A stretch of DNA of 49,924 nt from Candidatus Bathyarchaeota archaeon. Lineage in GTDB: Archaea > Thermoproteota > Bathyarchaeia > Bathyarchaeales > Bathycorpusculaceae. Both the position numbers and the translations under genes were made by a program. The DNA is taken from contig PLNS01000008.1 of assembly GCA_003141855.1 (NCBI GenBank), positions 1-49,924 of the forward strand, read 5' to 3'. Of the stretch, positions 42,751 through 49,924 are shown in pieces (the stretch's first letter is position 1; every line of letters begins with the position of its first letter). The notes under the pieces are model-generated. The model made no database searches. It worked only from the letters and a program-made list of their open reading frames with translations, and had not been told where the DNA came from.

Positions 42751-43833
42751 ATGACTGTGCTAATTGTTGTTGGAACTCGACCTCAAATAATAAAGTCCGT
42801 TCCAGTGATTCATGAAGCCTTAAAACAGGGCTTAGCCATGCAGATAATTCATACCGGACAACATTATGATCCTGCACTTTCCGAAGTTTTCTTCAATGAA
42901 CTCTCCTTGCCGGAGCCACTAGCGAACCTCAATGTCGGCTCAGGCTCACACGTTTTTCAAACTGCAGAAATCATGATTCGTCTCGAAAAATACCTCATCA
43001 CCGAAAAACCTTCGCTTGTTCTGATTCCAGGAGACACTAACTCCGCACTAGCTGGGACCCTTGCTACCGTTAAACTTGGCATACCCGTAGCCCATCTTGA
43101 ATCTGGCGCCCGAAGCTATGACATGAAAATGGCTGAAGAAATCAACAGACGCCTAATCGACCATTCTGCAAAAATACTATTCGCCCCGACAAACAACTGC
43201 AAAGCAAATTTGGAACACGAATCCGTTACAGGCAAAATCTATCAGGTCGGTGATACTATGTATGACGTTTTCGTAAAATTCAAACAAAAAGCAGACAAGA
43301 GTGACATCATCAATAAGCTGGACTTAGAAAAAAAGGAATACGCTATCCTCACTACGCATAGGGCGGAAAACGTGGATGATCCAGCAAAACTTAAAAAAAT
43401 GCTGCTTGCGATGGAAAACGCTGAAATGCCCATAATATTCCCAATTCACCCCCGAACAAGAAACAGACTTAAAGAAAACGGTATCTCTTTGAGCGATGCC
43501 AATATACGTCCAATCGATCCAGTGGGTTATATCGAAATGTTAGCACTTCTCAAAAATGCAAAAATCGCCATTACCGACTCAGGCGGGCTTCAAAAGGAAG
43601 CTTTCTGGTCGAACACTCCTTGCATAACCATTCGAGACCGAACGGAATGGACAGAAACAGTCGACCTCGGAGTAAACTTCGTCACAGACGTAGACCCAAC
43701 CAGAATAGCTCAAGCACTTGAGCAAATCCGAAATAACTACAGCGAAATAAAAAACAAGTTCAAAAGCAACCCTTACGGGGAAGGCAACGCCTCCGAGAAA
43801 ATAGTTAAAATTCTGAAAGCAGAATTACCGTAA
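42751..43833 (+). CDS. wecB: UDP-N-acetylglucosamine 2-epimerase (non-hydrolysing)
   Basis: A 361-residue GT-B-fold epimerase from the ATG at 42751 (earlier in-frame starts at 42736 and 42715 overlap the previous gene). VVGTRPQIIKSVPV, HTGQHYDPALSEVFF, PGDTNSALAG, HLESGARSYD with INRRLIDH, THRAENVDDP, ITDSGGLQKEAFW and IRDRTEWTET cover all conserved blocks, including the catalytic Asp, Glu and His. It converts UDP-GlcNAc to UDP-ManNAc for the surface glycan. The dehydrogenase that usually follows is not in this window. Confidence 0.92.
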   Translation: MTVLIVVGTRPQIIKSVPVIHEALKQGLAMQIIHTGQHYDPALSEVFFNELSLPEPLANLNVGSGSHVFQTAEIMIRLEKYLITEKPSLVLIPGDTNSALAGTLATVKLGIPVAHLESGARSYDMKMAEEINRRLIDHSAKILFAPTNNCKANLEHESVTGKIYQVGDTMYDVFVKFKQKADKSDIINKLDLEKKEYAILTTHRAENVDDPAKLKKMLLAMENAEMPIIFPIHPRTRNRLKENGISLSDANIRPIDPVGYIEMLALLKNAKIAITDSGGLQKEAFWSNTPCITIRDRTEWTETVDLGVNFVTDVDPTRIAQALEQIRNNYSEIKNKFKSNPYGEGNASEKIVKILKAELP

Positions 43834-43837
43834 ATGA

Positions 43838-43966
43838 AGCGGTGAAGGCGCCGTTGTTGGGGGCGGGTCGGTTGTGACAGCTGGCATTCCAGAGGGTACC
43901 GTCCACAAAGGTCTGCCTAGCCGAGAAACCATGAGTTTTGAAGAGTACTTATGCAAGCGAGAATAG
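43838..43966 (+). pseudogene. Hexapeptide acyltransferase, C-terminal remnant
   Basis: Directly after wecB, one frame reads GEGAVVGGGSVVTAGIPEGT, the last coil of a left-handed beta-helix acetyltransferase. A typical short tail follows (LPSRETMSFEEYLCKRE) and a TAG at 43964. No N-terminus is present. An intact version would acetylate a sugar amine or hydroxyl; its presence as a stub indicates a lost modification step. Confidence 0.65.
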
Positions 43967-44320
43967 TGGAAGAACTCACACAGAAAGCCTTAAGCCTTCA
44001 TTGCTTAGCCTTGTTGCACCAATCCAGGTCTAGATTGTTTGCTATACCTATAGAAATCTTAAGTTCCGAAGTTTGCCGATTCTCCATCGAAAATGCTAAT
44101 GTTGCATTTCCAGTTCTATTAAGTATTGTTATGTCAGCAGTTAGCACTTCGTATTCATCAGGAATGACGCAATAATCCCTTAATATACTGCTGTTTGTTG
44201 TTGCATTAATCTTTGGCAAGTCTTAAATGTTTGCAGCGAACTAAAATAAAGGATGGATGATTCATTGAGGTTTGCTTAGATAGTTGCAGCAGAACCTATT
44301 TCGTGAGGTGGTTGCATAAA
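43967..44320. other. Intergenic region with possible remnant on the minus strand
   Basis: On the minus strand a 73-codon frame (43998-44219) contains EVLTADITILNRTGNATLAF, a composition like that of extracellular beta proteins. It lacks a signal peptide and clear start, so it may be a remnant or chance. The plus strand holds a GAGGTGG site (44305-44311) for the next gene. Confidence 0.3.
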
Positions 44321-46126
44321 ATGTCTTCTCGTGCCAAGAAAGCGTTTACATGTCTAATGATTACTCTGTTTCTTCTGGGTTTTGTTAGTGTCGCCTTCGG
44401 GGATTATTACCCTTCATCGTATTTTTGGGATTTCAAGAATTACTCTTACTTAGGTTTTAGTCAAGCGGTGAATTTTGCGAGCACTCCCCATCAAGGTGTG
44501 ACTTATGACGATAGTTTGGTTGGTTATTGGAGGTTAGATGAGGGCGCGGGTTTGGTAGCACATGACGACAGTGGTAAGGGCAACGATGGTACATTAGTGG
44601 GCGCATCGTGGGTTGACGGGAAATTTGGGAAGGCATTAAGTTTCAATGGTTCAACTAATTATGTGGACTGCGGATCAGGTGCAAGTTTAAACATAACTGG
44701 CAACTCGTTATCTATTGCGTTTTGGGCTAACTTTGCAGCCTCAAAAACTGCCTATTCGATAATTGCAAAAGACAACGTTTTTTCGCAGAAGAAAAGCTTT
44801 GAAGTTTTCAGAGGCGCAGACGGTCGAGTCTATTTTGACCTTATGACTGATTCTTACCATGAATTATCAACTGTCCCTCTTTCTTCGGGCGTTTGGTATT
44901 TTATTGTCTGCACTTATGATGGAGGTTACATGCGAATTTACGTTAATGACGTTGCGGGTTCTTCCCTTGCGGGCACTGGAAATATCGTAAGTAGCCCCCG
45001 TAACTTGAAATTTGGCACAGGTGGATACAACTCTGCATATTATAATGGAACTCTCGACGAGGTTATGATTTATGATCGAGCCTTAAGTGCTAACATGGTT
45101 GCCTCACTATACACTATGGGTCCGTACGTGCATCCAGATTCTGTGTCTTTCGCCAATTACTACAGTTTTATTGATCCTCTCACTAACAATACCATTTTAG
45201 TCTATGTCAAGAGTCCCAACGCAAACAGCAACAACATTGCACTTGTCACCTGTACAAACTTCTTTGCAGGCAACAGTTTAGCTTTTCAAGCTAACAACAG
45301 TGCAACTGTGAATGTGTGGACGAACCTTGGGCGACCAGCATTTACTGCTGGTGTTTGGAACAGCGGAAACTACACAACAACTCTAACGCTTGACCCTTCT
45401 TCCACGGCGGAGCTGAACTGGAACACCTACAACATCACAACTTACGTTGACACCCACTCGGGTGTTTCGCCTTCAAACGTGACCGTCGGTTATAGCGGAA
45501 GTCAAACCTTCAACTTTAACGCTTCGCAGGGTTACCGCTTTAACGTTGTTGTGGATGGTGTTTCGCAGGGGCAGATCAGCAGCTACACGTTTAGCAACGT
45601 GACGGAGCCACATTCGATTAATGTTACTTCTGTTTTGCTTAAGTATACGGTTGCTGCTTCTGCGGATTTGGGTTCAACTATTTCTCCTTCTGGCGATGTA
45701 TTGGTTAATTATGGTGGTTCTCAACTTTTTACCGTACAAAACAAAACTGGATATAAAGTTACGCATGTTTATGTTGATGATGTTGATAAAGGCGCCATTT
45801 CTAACTATACTTTTAGCAATGTGACGGGAAATCATGTGATCTCTGTATCCTCAGAAAGTCTTCCAGCGCCAAGTCCTTCACCAAGTCCTACCGCAACCCC
45901 AACACCCAAGCCTTCACAATCGCCAGAACCAACAAATTCGCCCTCTTCAACCCCGACATCACAGCCAGAAACCAACCAGTTTCCAACACAAACAGCAGCA
46001 ATAGCAGCCGTAGCCATAGTAGCGTTAATCGCTGGGTTTGGTTTAGCGTTCAAAAAAGGTTACATAACAATCGAAACGGTTGACGAAGAAAATCCGGAAG
46101 GCACTTCAGACGACTACACAATATAA
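44321..46126 (+). CDS. Surface protein with LamG domain, two beta repeats and a membrane anchor
   Basis: A 601-residue protein from the ATG at 44321, nine bases after GAGGTGG (a GTG at 44303 would add six). Signal peptide about 1-30. LamG/concanavalin-like domain (about 65-265, YWRLDEGAGLVAHDDSGKGN). A Cys/Asn-poor beta region. Two tandem repeats of about 65 residues (TVGYSGSQTFNFNASQGYRF and VLVNYGGSQLFTVQNKTGYK, each with YTFSNVT). A Pro/Thr/Ser linker and a C-terminal transmembrane helix (about 558-578) with a short acidic tail. Probably binds carbohydrate at the cell surface or in the glycan layer. Confidence 0.82.
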   Translation: MSSRAKKAFTCLMITLFLLGFVSVAFGDYYPSSYFWDFKNYSYLGFSQAVNFASTPHQGVTYDDSLVGYWRLDEGAGLVAHDDSGKGNDGTLVGASWVDGKFGKALSFNGSTNYVDCGSGASLNITGNSLSIAFWANFAASKTAYSIIAKDNVFSQKKSFEVFRGADGRVYFDLMTDSYHELSTVPLSSGVWYFIVCTYDGGYMRIYVNDVAGSSLAGTGNIVSSPRNLKFGTGGYNSAYYNGTLDEVMIYDRALSANMVASLYTMGPYVHPDSVSFANYYSFIDPLTNNTILVYVKSPNANSNNIALVTCTNFFAGNSLAFQANNSATVNVWTNLGRPAFTAGVWNSGNYTTTLTLDPSSTAELNWNTYNITTYVDTHSGVSPSNVTVGYSGSQTFNFNASQGYRFNVVVDGVSQGQISSYTFSNVTEPHSINVTSVLLKYTVAASADLGSTISPSGDVLVNYGGSQLFTVQNKTGYKVTHVYVDDVDKGAISNYTFSNVTGNHVISVSSESLPAPSPSPSPTATPTPKPSQSPEPTNSPSSTPTSQPETNQFPTQTAAIAAVAIVALIAGFGLAFKKGYITIETVDEENPEGTSDDYTI

Positions 46127-46548
46127 AATGTGATATACAAAACGCGGGTTTGTCTTGAATTAATGTTGGCAGACGAGTGATAAAAGACGTGCAGAGATGG
46201 AGTCCTCTTAATTGGCGGGTAGTTAACAAATTTAGGGAAAAAGTTTAAAGTGTTGTTTTTATGCTGGTTATTTTTGCTAAACACATGCTTACTTTTTGGT
46301 TCCGCGATTTATGCAGGTTGAAGTGTTACTTCCATAACATAGCCTGTAACGTCTGACTTTTCGTTTTCGCTTCGTAATAGCTGACAATAAGAGACGCAGC
46401 CTGCAACCAATTTAAGCTTTACTTCAACGGCAGGCTGATAACGAAGGTGTTATACTTTATCGAAAGAATAATGGTATTTTTCTCTTCAAACAACAATATA
46501 AAGCAAAGAAAAACATAACATGTAGCAAGCAACAACTTGGTATGTCAC
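46127..46548. other. Intergenic region with decayed AbrB-like copy and a repeat copy
   Basis: Holds a degenerate minus-strand relic (46309-46440) and a weak copy (about 46247-46280) of a repeat found at 48309 and 49718. Near the right end, a TATA-like AATATAAAG (about 46495-46503) may be the promoter of the deacetylase at 46549. Confidence 0.45.
46309..46440 (-). pseudogene. Degenerate copy of the AbrB-like small gene
   Basis: Minus-strand translation ends with LLRSENEKSDVTGYVMEVTL and a TAA at 46309. This parallels the end of the AbrB-like gene at 48454 (GDKPNLEGHVMEVALEP). The upstream part (KLVAGCVSYCQ) keeps only a trace of the GRIAIPKL segment. No start codon in frame. Confidence 0.5.
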
Positions 46549-47397
46549 ATGATAAATGCATTAACCATTGATTTAGAAGATTGGTACCACCCAGAATTAG
46601 TGCATAACCATATACAAAACGCGCACCCTAGAATAACAGAATCCACAAAGAAAATACTCCAGTTACTTCAAAAACATAACGTCAAAGCCACATTCTTTAT
46701 CTTAGGTGAAGTCGCAAAAAAACACCCTGAATTAATAACAGAAATCTACCAACAAGGTCACGAAATCGCCTCACATGGAGAAACACATACACCACTTTGG
46801 AGTTTAACACCTGAATCTTTCAACCAAGAACTCAAGGAATACAAAGCAATAATCGCAAAAATTTTAGGTGCTCAAATCAAAGTTTATGGGTTCCGAGCGC
46901 CAACATTCTCAATAGACAACACAACAAAATATGCGATAACCTGTTTACGCCAAAACGGGTTCACCTACGACACAAGCATATTTCCAGCAAAAACCCCCCT
47001 ATACGGCGTTAAAGACGCACCATGCACAATCTACACTGTAGATGAAAATGACGTATCTAAAGAAGCACCTAACGCTGAAATAACAGAGTTTCCACTTACC
47101 GTATATAAAAAATGGGGGCTCACTATACCCGTCTCAGGCGGTTTTTATCTTCGCATCTTACCTTATTGGCTGCTAAAACGGCTCCTCAAAACAATCAACA
47201 AGCAAAGACCTTTTGTTATATATTTCCACCCTTGGGAAACCGACCCCAAAACGCCACGACTAAAAAGCATAGGCATAAAAAATTATTTGATAACCTATTA
47301 TGGAATCGGTGGAGCTTTGCGAAAAATAGAAAAGCTACTAAACGACTTTCAATTTGAACCCATGAAAACTGTAATCCAAAGAGGAACACAACAGTGA
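46549..47397 (+). CDS. Polysaccharide deacetylase (NodB-like, CE4)
   Basis: A 282-residue protein from the ATG at 46549. ALTIDLEDWYHPELV provides the metal/catalytic Asp pair. ATFFILGEVAKKHPELITEI, HEIASHGETHTPLW (His-x4-His type) and FRAPTFSID are the other NodB motifs; YFHPWETD carries the late His. The IDLEDWYHP start is typical of the subfamily found in exopolysaccharide loci (often with a DUF3473 tail). It lacks a signal peptide. A four-base overlap (GTGA) couples it to the methyltransferase gene. Confidence 0.88.
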   Translation: MINALTIDLEDWYHPELVHNHIQNAHPRITESTKKILQLLQKHNVKATFFILGEVAKKHPELITEIYQQGHEIASHGETHTPLWSLTPESFNQELKEYKAIIAKILGAQIKVYGFRAPTFSIDNTTKYAITCLRQNGFTYDTSIFPAKTPLYGVKDAPCTIYTVDENDVSKEAPNAEITEFPLTVYKKWGLTIPVSGGFYLRILPYWLLKRLLKTINKQRPFVIYFHPWETDPKTPRLKSIGIKNYLITYYGIGGALRKIEKLLNDFQFEPMKTVIQRGTQQ

Positions 47398-48044
47398 ACA
47401 CTACAGTAAAACATTACTTTGAGAATTGTGCTGACCGTTTTGATGATTATTATAAAGACAGTAAACAAAGGGGTTGGTTCCAGGAACTTGTTCATGAAAC
47501 ATTTAGACAGCCTGGGTTAACTAAACGGTTTGAAGCTGTAGTAACTGCGCTAGGAGATATCAAAGGTAAACAGATTTTAGATGTTGGCTGTGGCTCTGGT
47601 ATTTATTCAATTTATTTAGCAAAGCAAGGAGCAAACGTTGAAGGTATAGACTTCTCAGAGAATATGATAACAAAGGCAAATTTAAATGCCGAAAGAGAGC
47701 AAACAAACGTTTCTTTCTCCGTTGCCAATTTTATGCAATATTCAAAAAAACAGTATGACAGTATAATTCTTGTTGGTGTTTTTGATTACATTAAGAAAAC
47801 TCAACAGTTTATTTTTTTGGAGAGGGCAACAGATCAAGCAACCAACATAATTGCGACATTCCCTAAAAAATATGCTTTCCAAACTTTAATTAGAACACTA
47901 TGGCTGAAAAAGCAACATTGTCCTGTTTACTTCTATACAAAAAAACAAATCAATAACTTAGCCAAACAACTGAAGTTCGAAGCAACATTTTTTGATTGCG
48001 GCCCAATATGGACTGTTAAGTTGCAAAAGAGAAGTAGAAATTAA
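47394..48044 (+). CDS. SAM-dependent methyltransferase
   Basis: A 216-residue class I methyltransferase. VKHYFENCADRFDDYYKDSK is the usual lead-in, ILDVGCGSGIYSIYLAKQGA is SAM motif I, GIDFSENMI motif II and YDSIILVGVFDYIKKTQQFI motif III-IV. GTG start overlapping the deacetylase stop. It is the last gene of the glycan island and is followed by repeat-rich, gene-poor DNA. Confidence 0.85.
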   Translation: MNTTVKHYFENCADRFDDYYKDSKQRGWFQELVHETFRQPGLTKRFEAVVTALGDIKGKQILDVGCGSGIYSIYLAKQGANVEGIDFSENMITKANLNAEREQTNVSFSVANFMQYSKKQYDSIILVGVFDYIKKTQQFIFLERATDQATNIIATFPKKYAFQTLIRTLWLKKQHCPVYFYTKKQINNLAKQLKFEATFFDCGPIWTVKLQKRSRN

Positions 48045-48453
48045 CTAATTTTGACCAGCGACAAATACTTCTTAACTGCACTTATGCAAATAAATCTGTA
48101 ATGTCAAAGTAGAAAGTGTCACGCGTAATAATAGACTCGTAACCACACGTCGGACAATAAACGTAGTCGCCCACTCTGGCCAGAGGCCATGTAGACTTAT
48201 AGTTTGTGCTTTATTTGCAACTGCAGTCATTTCTACAGCAACGAAGGTTTACGTAAACAGTCAAGGGTAAACCCAAACTACACCGCACAAACGAAACAAA
48301 CTACTAGAGCGTTTTTTTATGTTGGTCATTTTTGCTATGGCGTTGCTTCTTAGTATGCCTAAGTCGAACCTTGCGGTCCCATCAAGCCATACTTGCCAGC
48401 CATAATATAGCTCAGTCCTTCACCATCAGATCTTTACGAATCATCAATAATAT
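48045..48453. other. Gene-poor region with zinc-ribbon and repeat remnants
   Basis: The minus strand at 48082-48200 reads as WPLARVGDYVYCPTCGYES and continues to a TAA at 48082: a zinc-ribbon half (CPTC) with no start codon. 48309-48358 is a repeat copy shared with 49718. At about 48350-48430 the minus strand resembles, with stops, the small protein encoded at 49673-49870. Confidence 0.4.
48309..48358 (+). repeat. Dispersed repeat A, copy 1
   Basis: Shares TTGCTTCTTAGTATGCCTAA and flanking bases with 49718-49765 in the same orientation, and part of it (GGTCATTTTTGCTA) with 46261-46279. It lies at the 3' end of a small decayed minus-strand gene. Confidence 0.5.
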
Positions 48454-48654
48454 TTATGAGGGTTCAAGGGCTACTTCCATAACGTGGCCTTCAAGGTTTG
48501 GCTTATCACCTTTCAGCAAAGCCAACATTAGTTTGGGTATGGCTATTCTTCCGTCTTTGCCCATTCTTGATAGGTAGCTCTGTGAGGTAATCCATACGCA
48601 AACATGTTTATGGCGACTTTTGGGAGTCCGGTTTGTCTCTAGTTTGAATCGCAA
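48454..48654 (-). CDS. AbrB-like small protein
   Basis: A 66-residue protein. The core YLSRMGKDGRIAIPKLMLAL, followed by GHVMEVALEP, matches the AbrB/SpoVT swapped-hairpin pattern with a short insert (GDKPNLEGH). The N-terminus is basic (RTPKSRHKH). It probably binds DNA. A degenerate relative sits at 46309. It is not next to a toxin gene, unlike the VapB at 13636. Confidence 0.5.
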   Translation of the reverse strand: MRFKLETNRTPKSRHKHVCVWITSQSYLSRMGKDGRIAIPKLMLALLKGDKPNLEGHVMEVALEPS

Positions 48655-48674
48655 CTAGGCAAACTTGGAGGGCT

Positions 48675-48828
48675 TGTTCAACCTTTCCTAGCCGGGTGGT
48701 GACTTGCTGTGACTTCTCTTGACGCAATCAACAAACGCCGCAAACGCTAAACCAAAAAATCAACCCAAAACAAAGCCCCTTGCCAAACGAAAAAACACAC
48801 CTGTTCTTCTTCTATCAAACAAACAAAA
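48675..48828 (+). repeat. Direct repeat B, left copy, flanking the toxin-antitoxin pair
   Basis: Shares ordered blocks with 49516-49659: CAACCTTT, GACGCAAT, CAAACGC, GCAAACGCTAAACCAAAAAA and GTTCTTCTTCTA. Differences are point changes and small gaps. Confidence 0.6.
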
Positions 48829-48873
48829 ACATGATTACCGTTTTTTAACAAACGGCTCGTAAGTATAGACTTG

Positions 48874-49134
48874 TTATTGGTAAGCTTCGTCATGATGTTT
48901 ATACTTCAAAACTCTCACTGTTTTGGGGTTTTCAAGCACTTCGTAAATAAGAACAAACGACCCAATGTGAACTCGTCGAAGTCCTTCCAATGGATGTTTT
49001 AAAGGTTTAAACTGGAATGGTTCAGTTAGTATTTGATCGATTTTCTTATTTATCGCTTCTAACTGTATTTTATCCTTTTTCGCCAACTTTTTAAATGCTT
49101 TAAAAACCTCTTCCTCGATCTCTAAGCTATACAA
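48874..49134 (-). CDS. RelE/ParE-superfamily toxin
   Basis: An 86-residue protein with the RelE fold pattern: N-terminal helices (VFKAFKKLAKKDKIQLEAIN), then LKHPLEGLRRVHIGSFVLIYE (the Arg-rich strand that contacts ribosome or RNA) and a final VRVLKYKHHDEAY. Such toxins usually cleave mRNA on the ribosome. TTG start four bases after the antitoxin stop, so the pair is an operon with antitoxin first. Confidence 0.85.
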   Translation of the reverse strand: MYSLEIEEEVFKAFKKLAKKDKIQLEAINKKIDQILTEPFQFKPLKHPLEGLRRVHIGSFVLIYEVLENPKTVRVLKYKHHDEAYQ

Positions 49135-49138
49135 AGAA

Positions 49139-49375
49139 TCACTTCATGTCAAACTCTTCAGCGAAGTCTTTTACCTTTACAAACTTGCCATGCTTGCGAG
49201 CATCCTCTATCTCCTTGATAAATTCTGGCCTAAACTGAGGCTCAAGCTCACATTCTTCATAACGTTTAAGGATTAAGCCTAAAGCTTGACTTTTATCTTT
49301 GAGACCATATTTTGCTTTTACTATATTGATTATCCTGCTTTCGCGCTCATCTAAGTCTATTAAGCTTTTCACCAT
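49139..49375 (-). CDS. DUF2683-type antitoxin
   Basis: A 78-residue protein: MVKSLIDLDERESRIINIVK, then AKYGLKDKSQALGLILKRYE in a ribbon-helix-helix-like N-terminus. An acidic/basic tail (RPEFIKEIEDARKHGKFVKV) would wrap the toxin. The family is common in archaea as the partner of RelE-type toxins. The promoter is in the AT-rich stretch just upstream (about 49395-49430 on the plus strand). Confidence 0.82.
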   Translation of the reverse strand: MVKSLIDLDERESRIINIVKAKYGLKDKSQALGLILKRYEECELEPQFRPEFIKEIEDARKHGKFVKVKDFAEEFDMK

Positions 49376-49672
49376 TTTATTGCAGCTCTCACATTATTCA
49401 ACATTATATGATATTATGTCAAGTTATTTTAAACTTCTCCAACAAGTATTCGGAAAATAAGTCCTCAAATAAGTGTGACCACAGCGTGCACAAGTCAACC
49501 CTACTTTTATTATTGTTGCCCAACCTTTTCTGACCGATTAGTGACTAATCCAGACGCAATAAACAAACGCTGCAAACGCTAAACCAAAAAAGCAAGCCAA
49601 AACTAAACCCTTTACTGCACATGCAAAAACGAGTGTTCTTCTTCTAACAGACAAAAGACGTAGCAACGAAAA
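49376..49672. other. Intergenic region with toxin-antitoxin promoter and repeat B, right copy
   Basis: Contains AT-rich promoter sequence for the minus-strand toxin-antitoxin operon and the right copy of direct repeat B. No gene seen. Confidence 0.45.
49516..49659 (+). repeat. Direct repeat B, right copy, flanking the toxin-antitoxin pair
   Basis: Second copy of repeat B (see 48675). It has the same order of blocks, including GCAAACGCTAAACCAAAAAA. Confidence 0.6.
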
Positions 49673-49870
49673 CTAGCCAAGTCTGCCGCTGTGCCGCAAG
49701 GAATGAAACACGGTTTTTTTCGGCATTTTTTGCCCTGCATTGCTTCTTAGTATGCCTAAGCCGGATTTTGTGGTTGCTTTTAATCCGTATTTGTTAGCCA
49801 TTGGGTCGCTCCAGTCTTCTACCATACGTCTAGAAATTCGTAAGTAAATCGCTAAATCTTGGCAAATCAT
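49673..49870 (-). CDS. Possible small protein of a repeated family
   Basis: A 65-residue frame: MICQDLAIYLRISRRMVEDW, then SDPMANKYGLKATTKSGLGI. The first half resembles a helix-turn-helix (a resolvase/Sigma-70-like LAIYLRISRRMV). A decayed version with stops lies at about 48350-48430. The C-terminal part overlaps repeat A, so the real end is uncertain. No family recognised. Confidence 0.35.
   Translation of the reverse strand: MICQDLAIYLRISRRMVEDWSDPMANKYGLKATTKSGLGILRSNAGQKMPKKTVFHSLRHSGRLG
49718..49765 (+). repeat. Dispersed repeat A, copy 2
   Basis: Shares TTGCTTCTTAGTATGCCTAA and flanks with 48309-48358. Confidence 0.5.
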
Positions 49871-49924
49871 CGCTTTTCATTGAGGATGAGTCTGACTAAC
49901 CTAAATCTCTCAAAGTCAGATTTT

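Noticed and set aside
43951-44175. 74-codon plus-strand frame after wecB
   Set aside because: It starts within the acyltransferase stub in another frame and shows no motif.
48332-48577. 81-codon plus-strand frame
   Set aside because: Mostly antisense to the AbrB-like gene and crosses repeat A.
49673-49720. FHSLRHSG-like end of the small frame, reminiscent of a tyrosine recombinase active-site box
   Set aside because: Only one short motif in a 65-residue frame, with no other catalytic residues; judged chance.
1-49924. tRNA, rRNA and CRISPR arrays
   Set aside because: No GGTTCRANTCC-type T-arm with an acceptor stem, no conserved rRNA stretch and no regularly spaced repeats were seen by eye. 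A covariance-model scan would be decisive.

Overview
The window looks archaeal, most likely a member of the Thermoproteota close to Bathyarchaeia (inference from gene content; no marker phylogeny was possible). Support comes from a prenyltransferase of archaeal lipid synthesis, an archaeal-type cofactor-independent phosphoglycerate mutase, an Rpb5/RpoH RNA polymerase subunit, a FilR1-type regulator, TATA boxes about 25-35 bases upstream of start codons (leaderless promoters) and many TTG/GTG starts.

Layout. Positions 1-330 hold a join between an ArsB-like N-terminus and a fragment of ketol-acid reductoisomerase; this may be a contig-edge artefact. Positions 480-16400 carry housekeeping and accessory genes: a zinc alcohol dehydrogenase; a tungstate ABC importer (tupABC) followed by a ModE-like regulator; a long, eukaryote-like Rpb5; a membrane-anchored GH5 glycosidase; CsbD; an F420-reductase-like dinucleotide-binding protein; a proteasome-fold hydrolase coupled to a tiny cysteine-containing protein; phosphoglycerate mutase; an HPr-kinase-like protein; a VapBC pair; a UbiA-family lipid prenyltransferase; and a FilR1-type regulator.

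A truncated IS66-family transposase (about 16.9-17.5 kb), run into a zinc-finger gene, marks the left edge of a surface-glycan island (17.5-48.0 kb), all on the plus strand. The island has four sugar-nucleotide epimerases, counting UDP-GlcNAc 2-epimerase. It has two GT2 and four intact GT4 glycosyltransferases and two large polytopic GT-C-like membrane proteins (653 and 1518 residues). It also has a polysaccharide pyruvyl transferase paired with an FrhB-like iron-sulfur protein, two polysaccharide deacetylases, two methyltransferases, a beta-propeller glycosidase-like protein and two anchored secreted proteins. Presumably sugar nucleotides are made, assembled on a lipid carrier, modified (pyruvyl, deacetyl, methyl) and displayed outside the membrane. 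I saw no recognisable Wzx-type flippase. At least five decayed genes lie between intact ones (epimerase, GT4, an unidentified gene, methyltransferase, hexapeptide acyltransferase), so the island appears to be a mosaic that turns over by recombination.

The right end (46.1-49.9 kb) is repeat-rich. It holds degenerate copies of a small AbrB-like gene family, and a RelE/DUF2683 toxin-antitoxin pair sits between two direct repeats of about 150 bp. No CRISPR array, rRNA or tRNA was seen.

The observations most worth a second look are the full-length Rpb5, the proteasome-like cassette between direct repeats, the shared promoter module at 20.5 and 21.9 kb, the toxin-antitoxin pair between repeats, and the series of relic genes in the glycan island.
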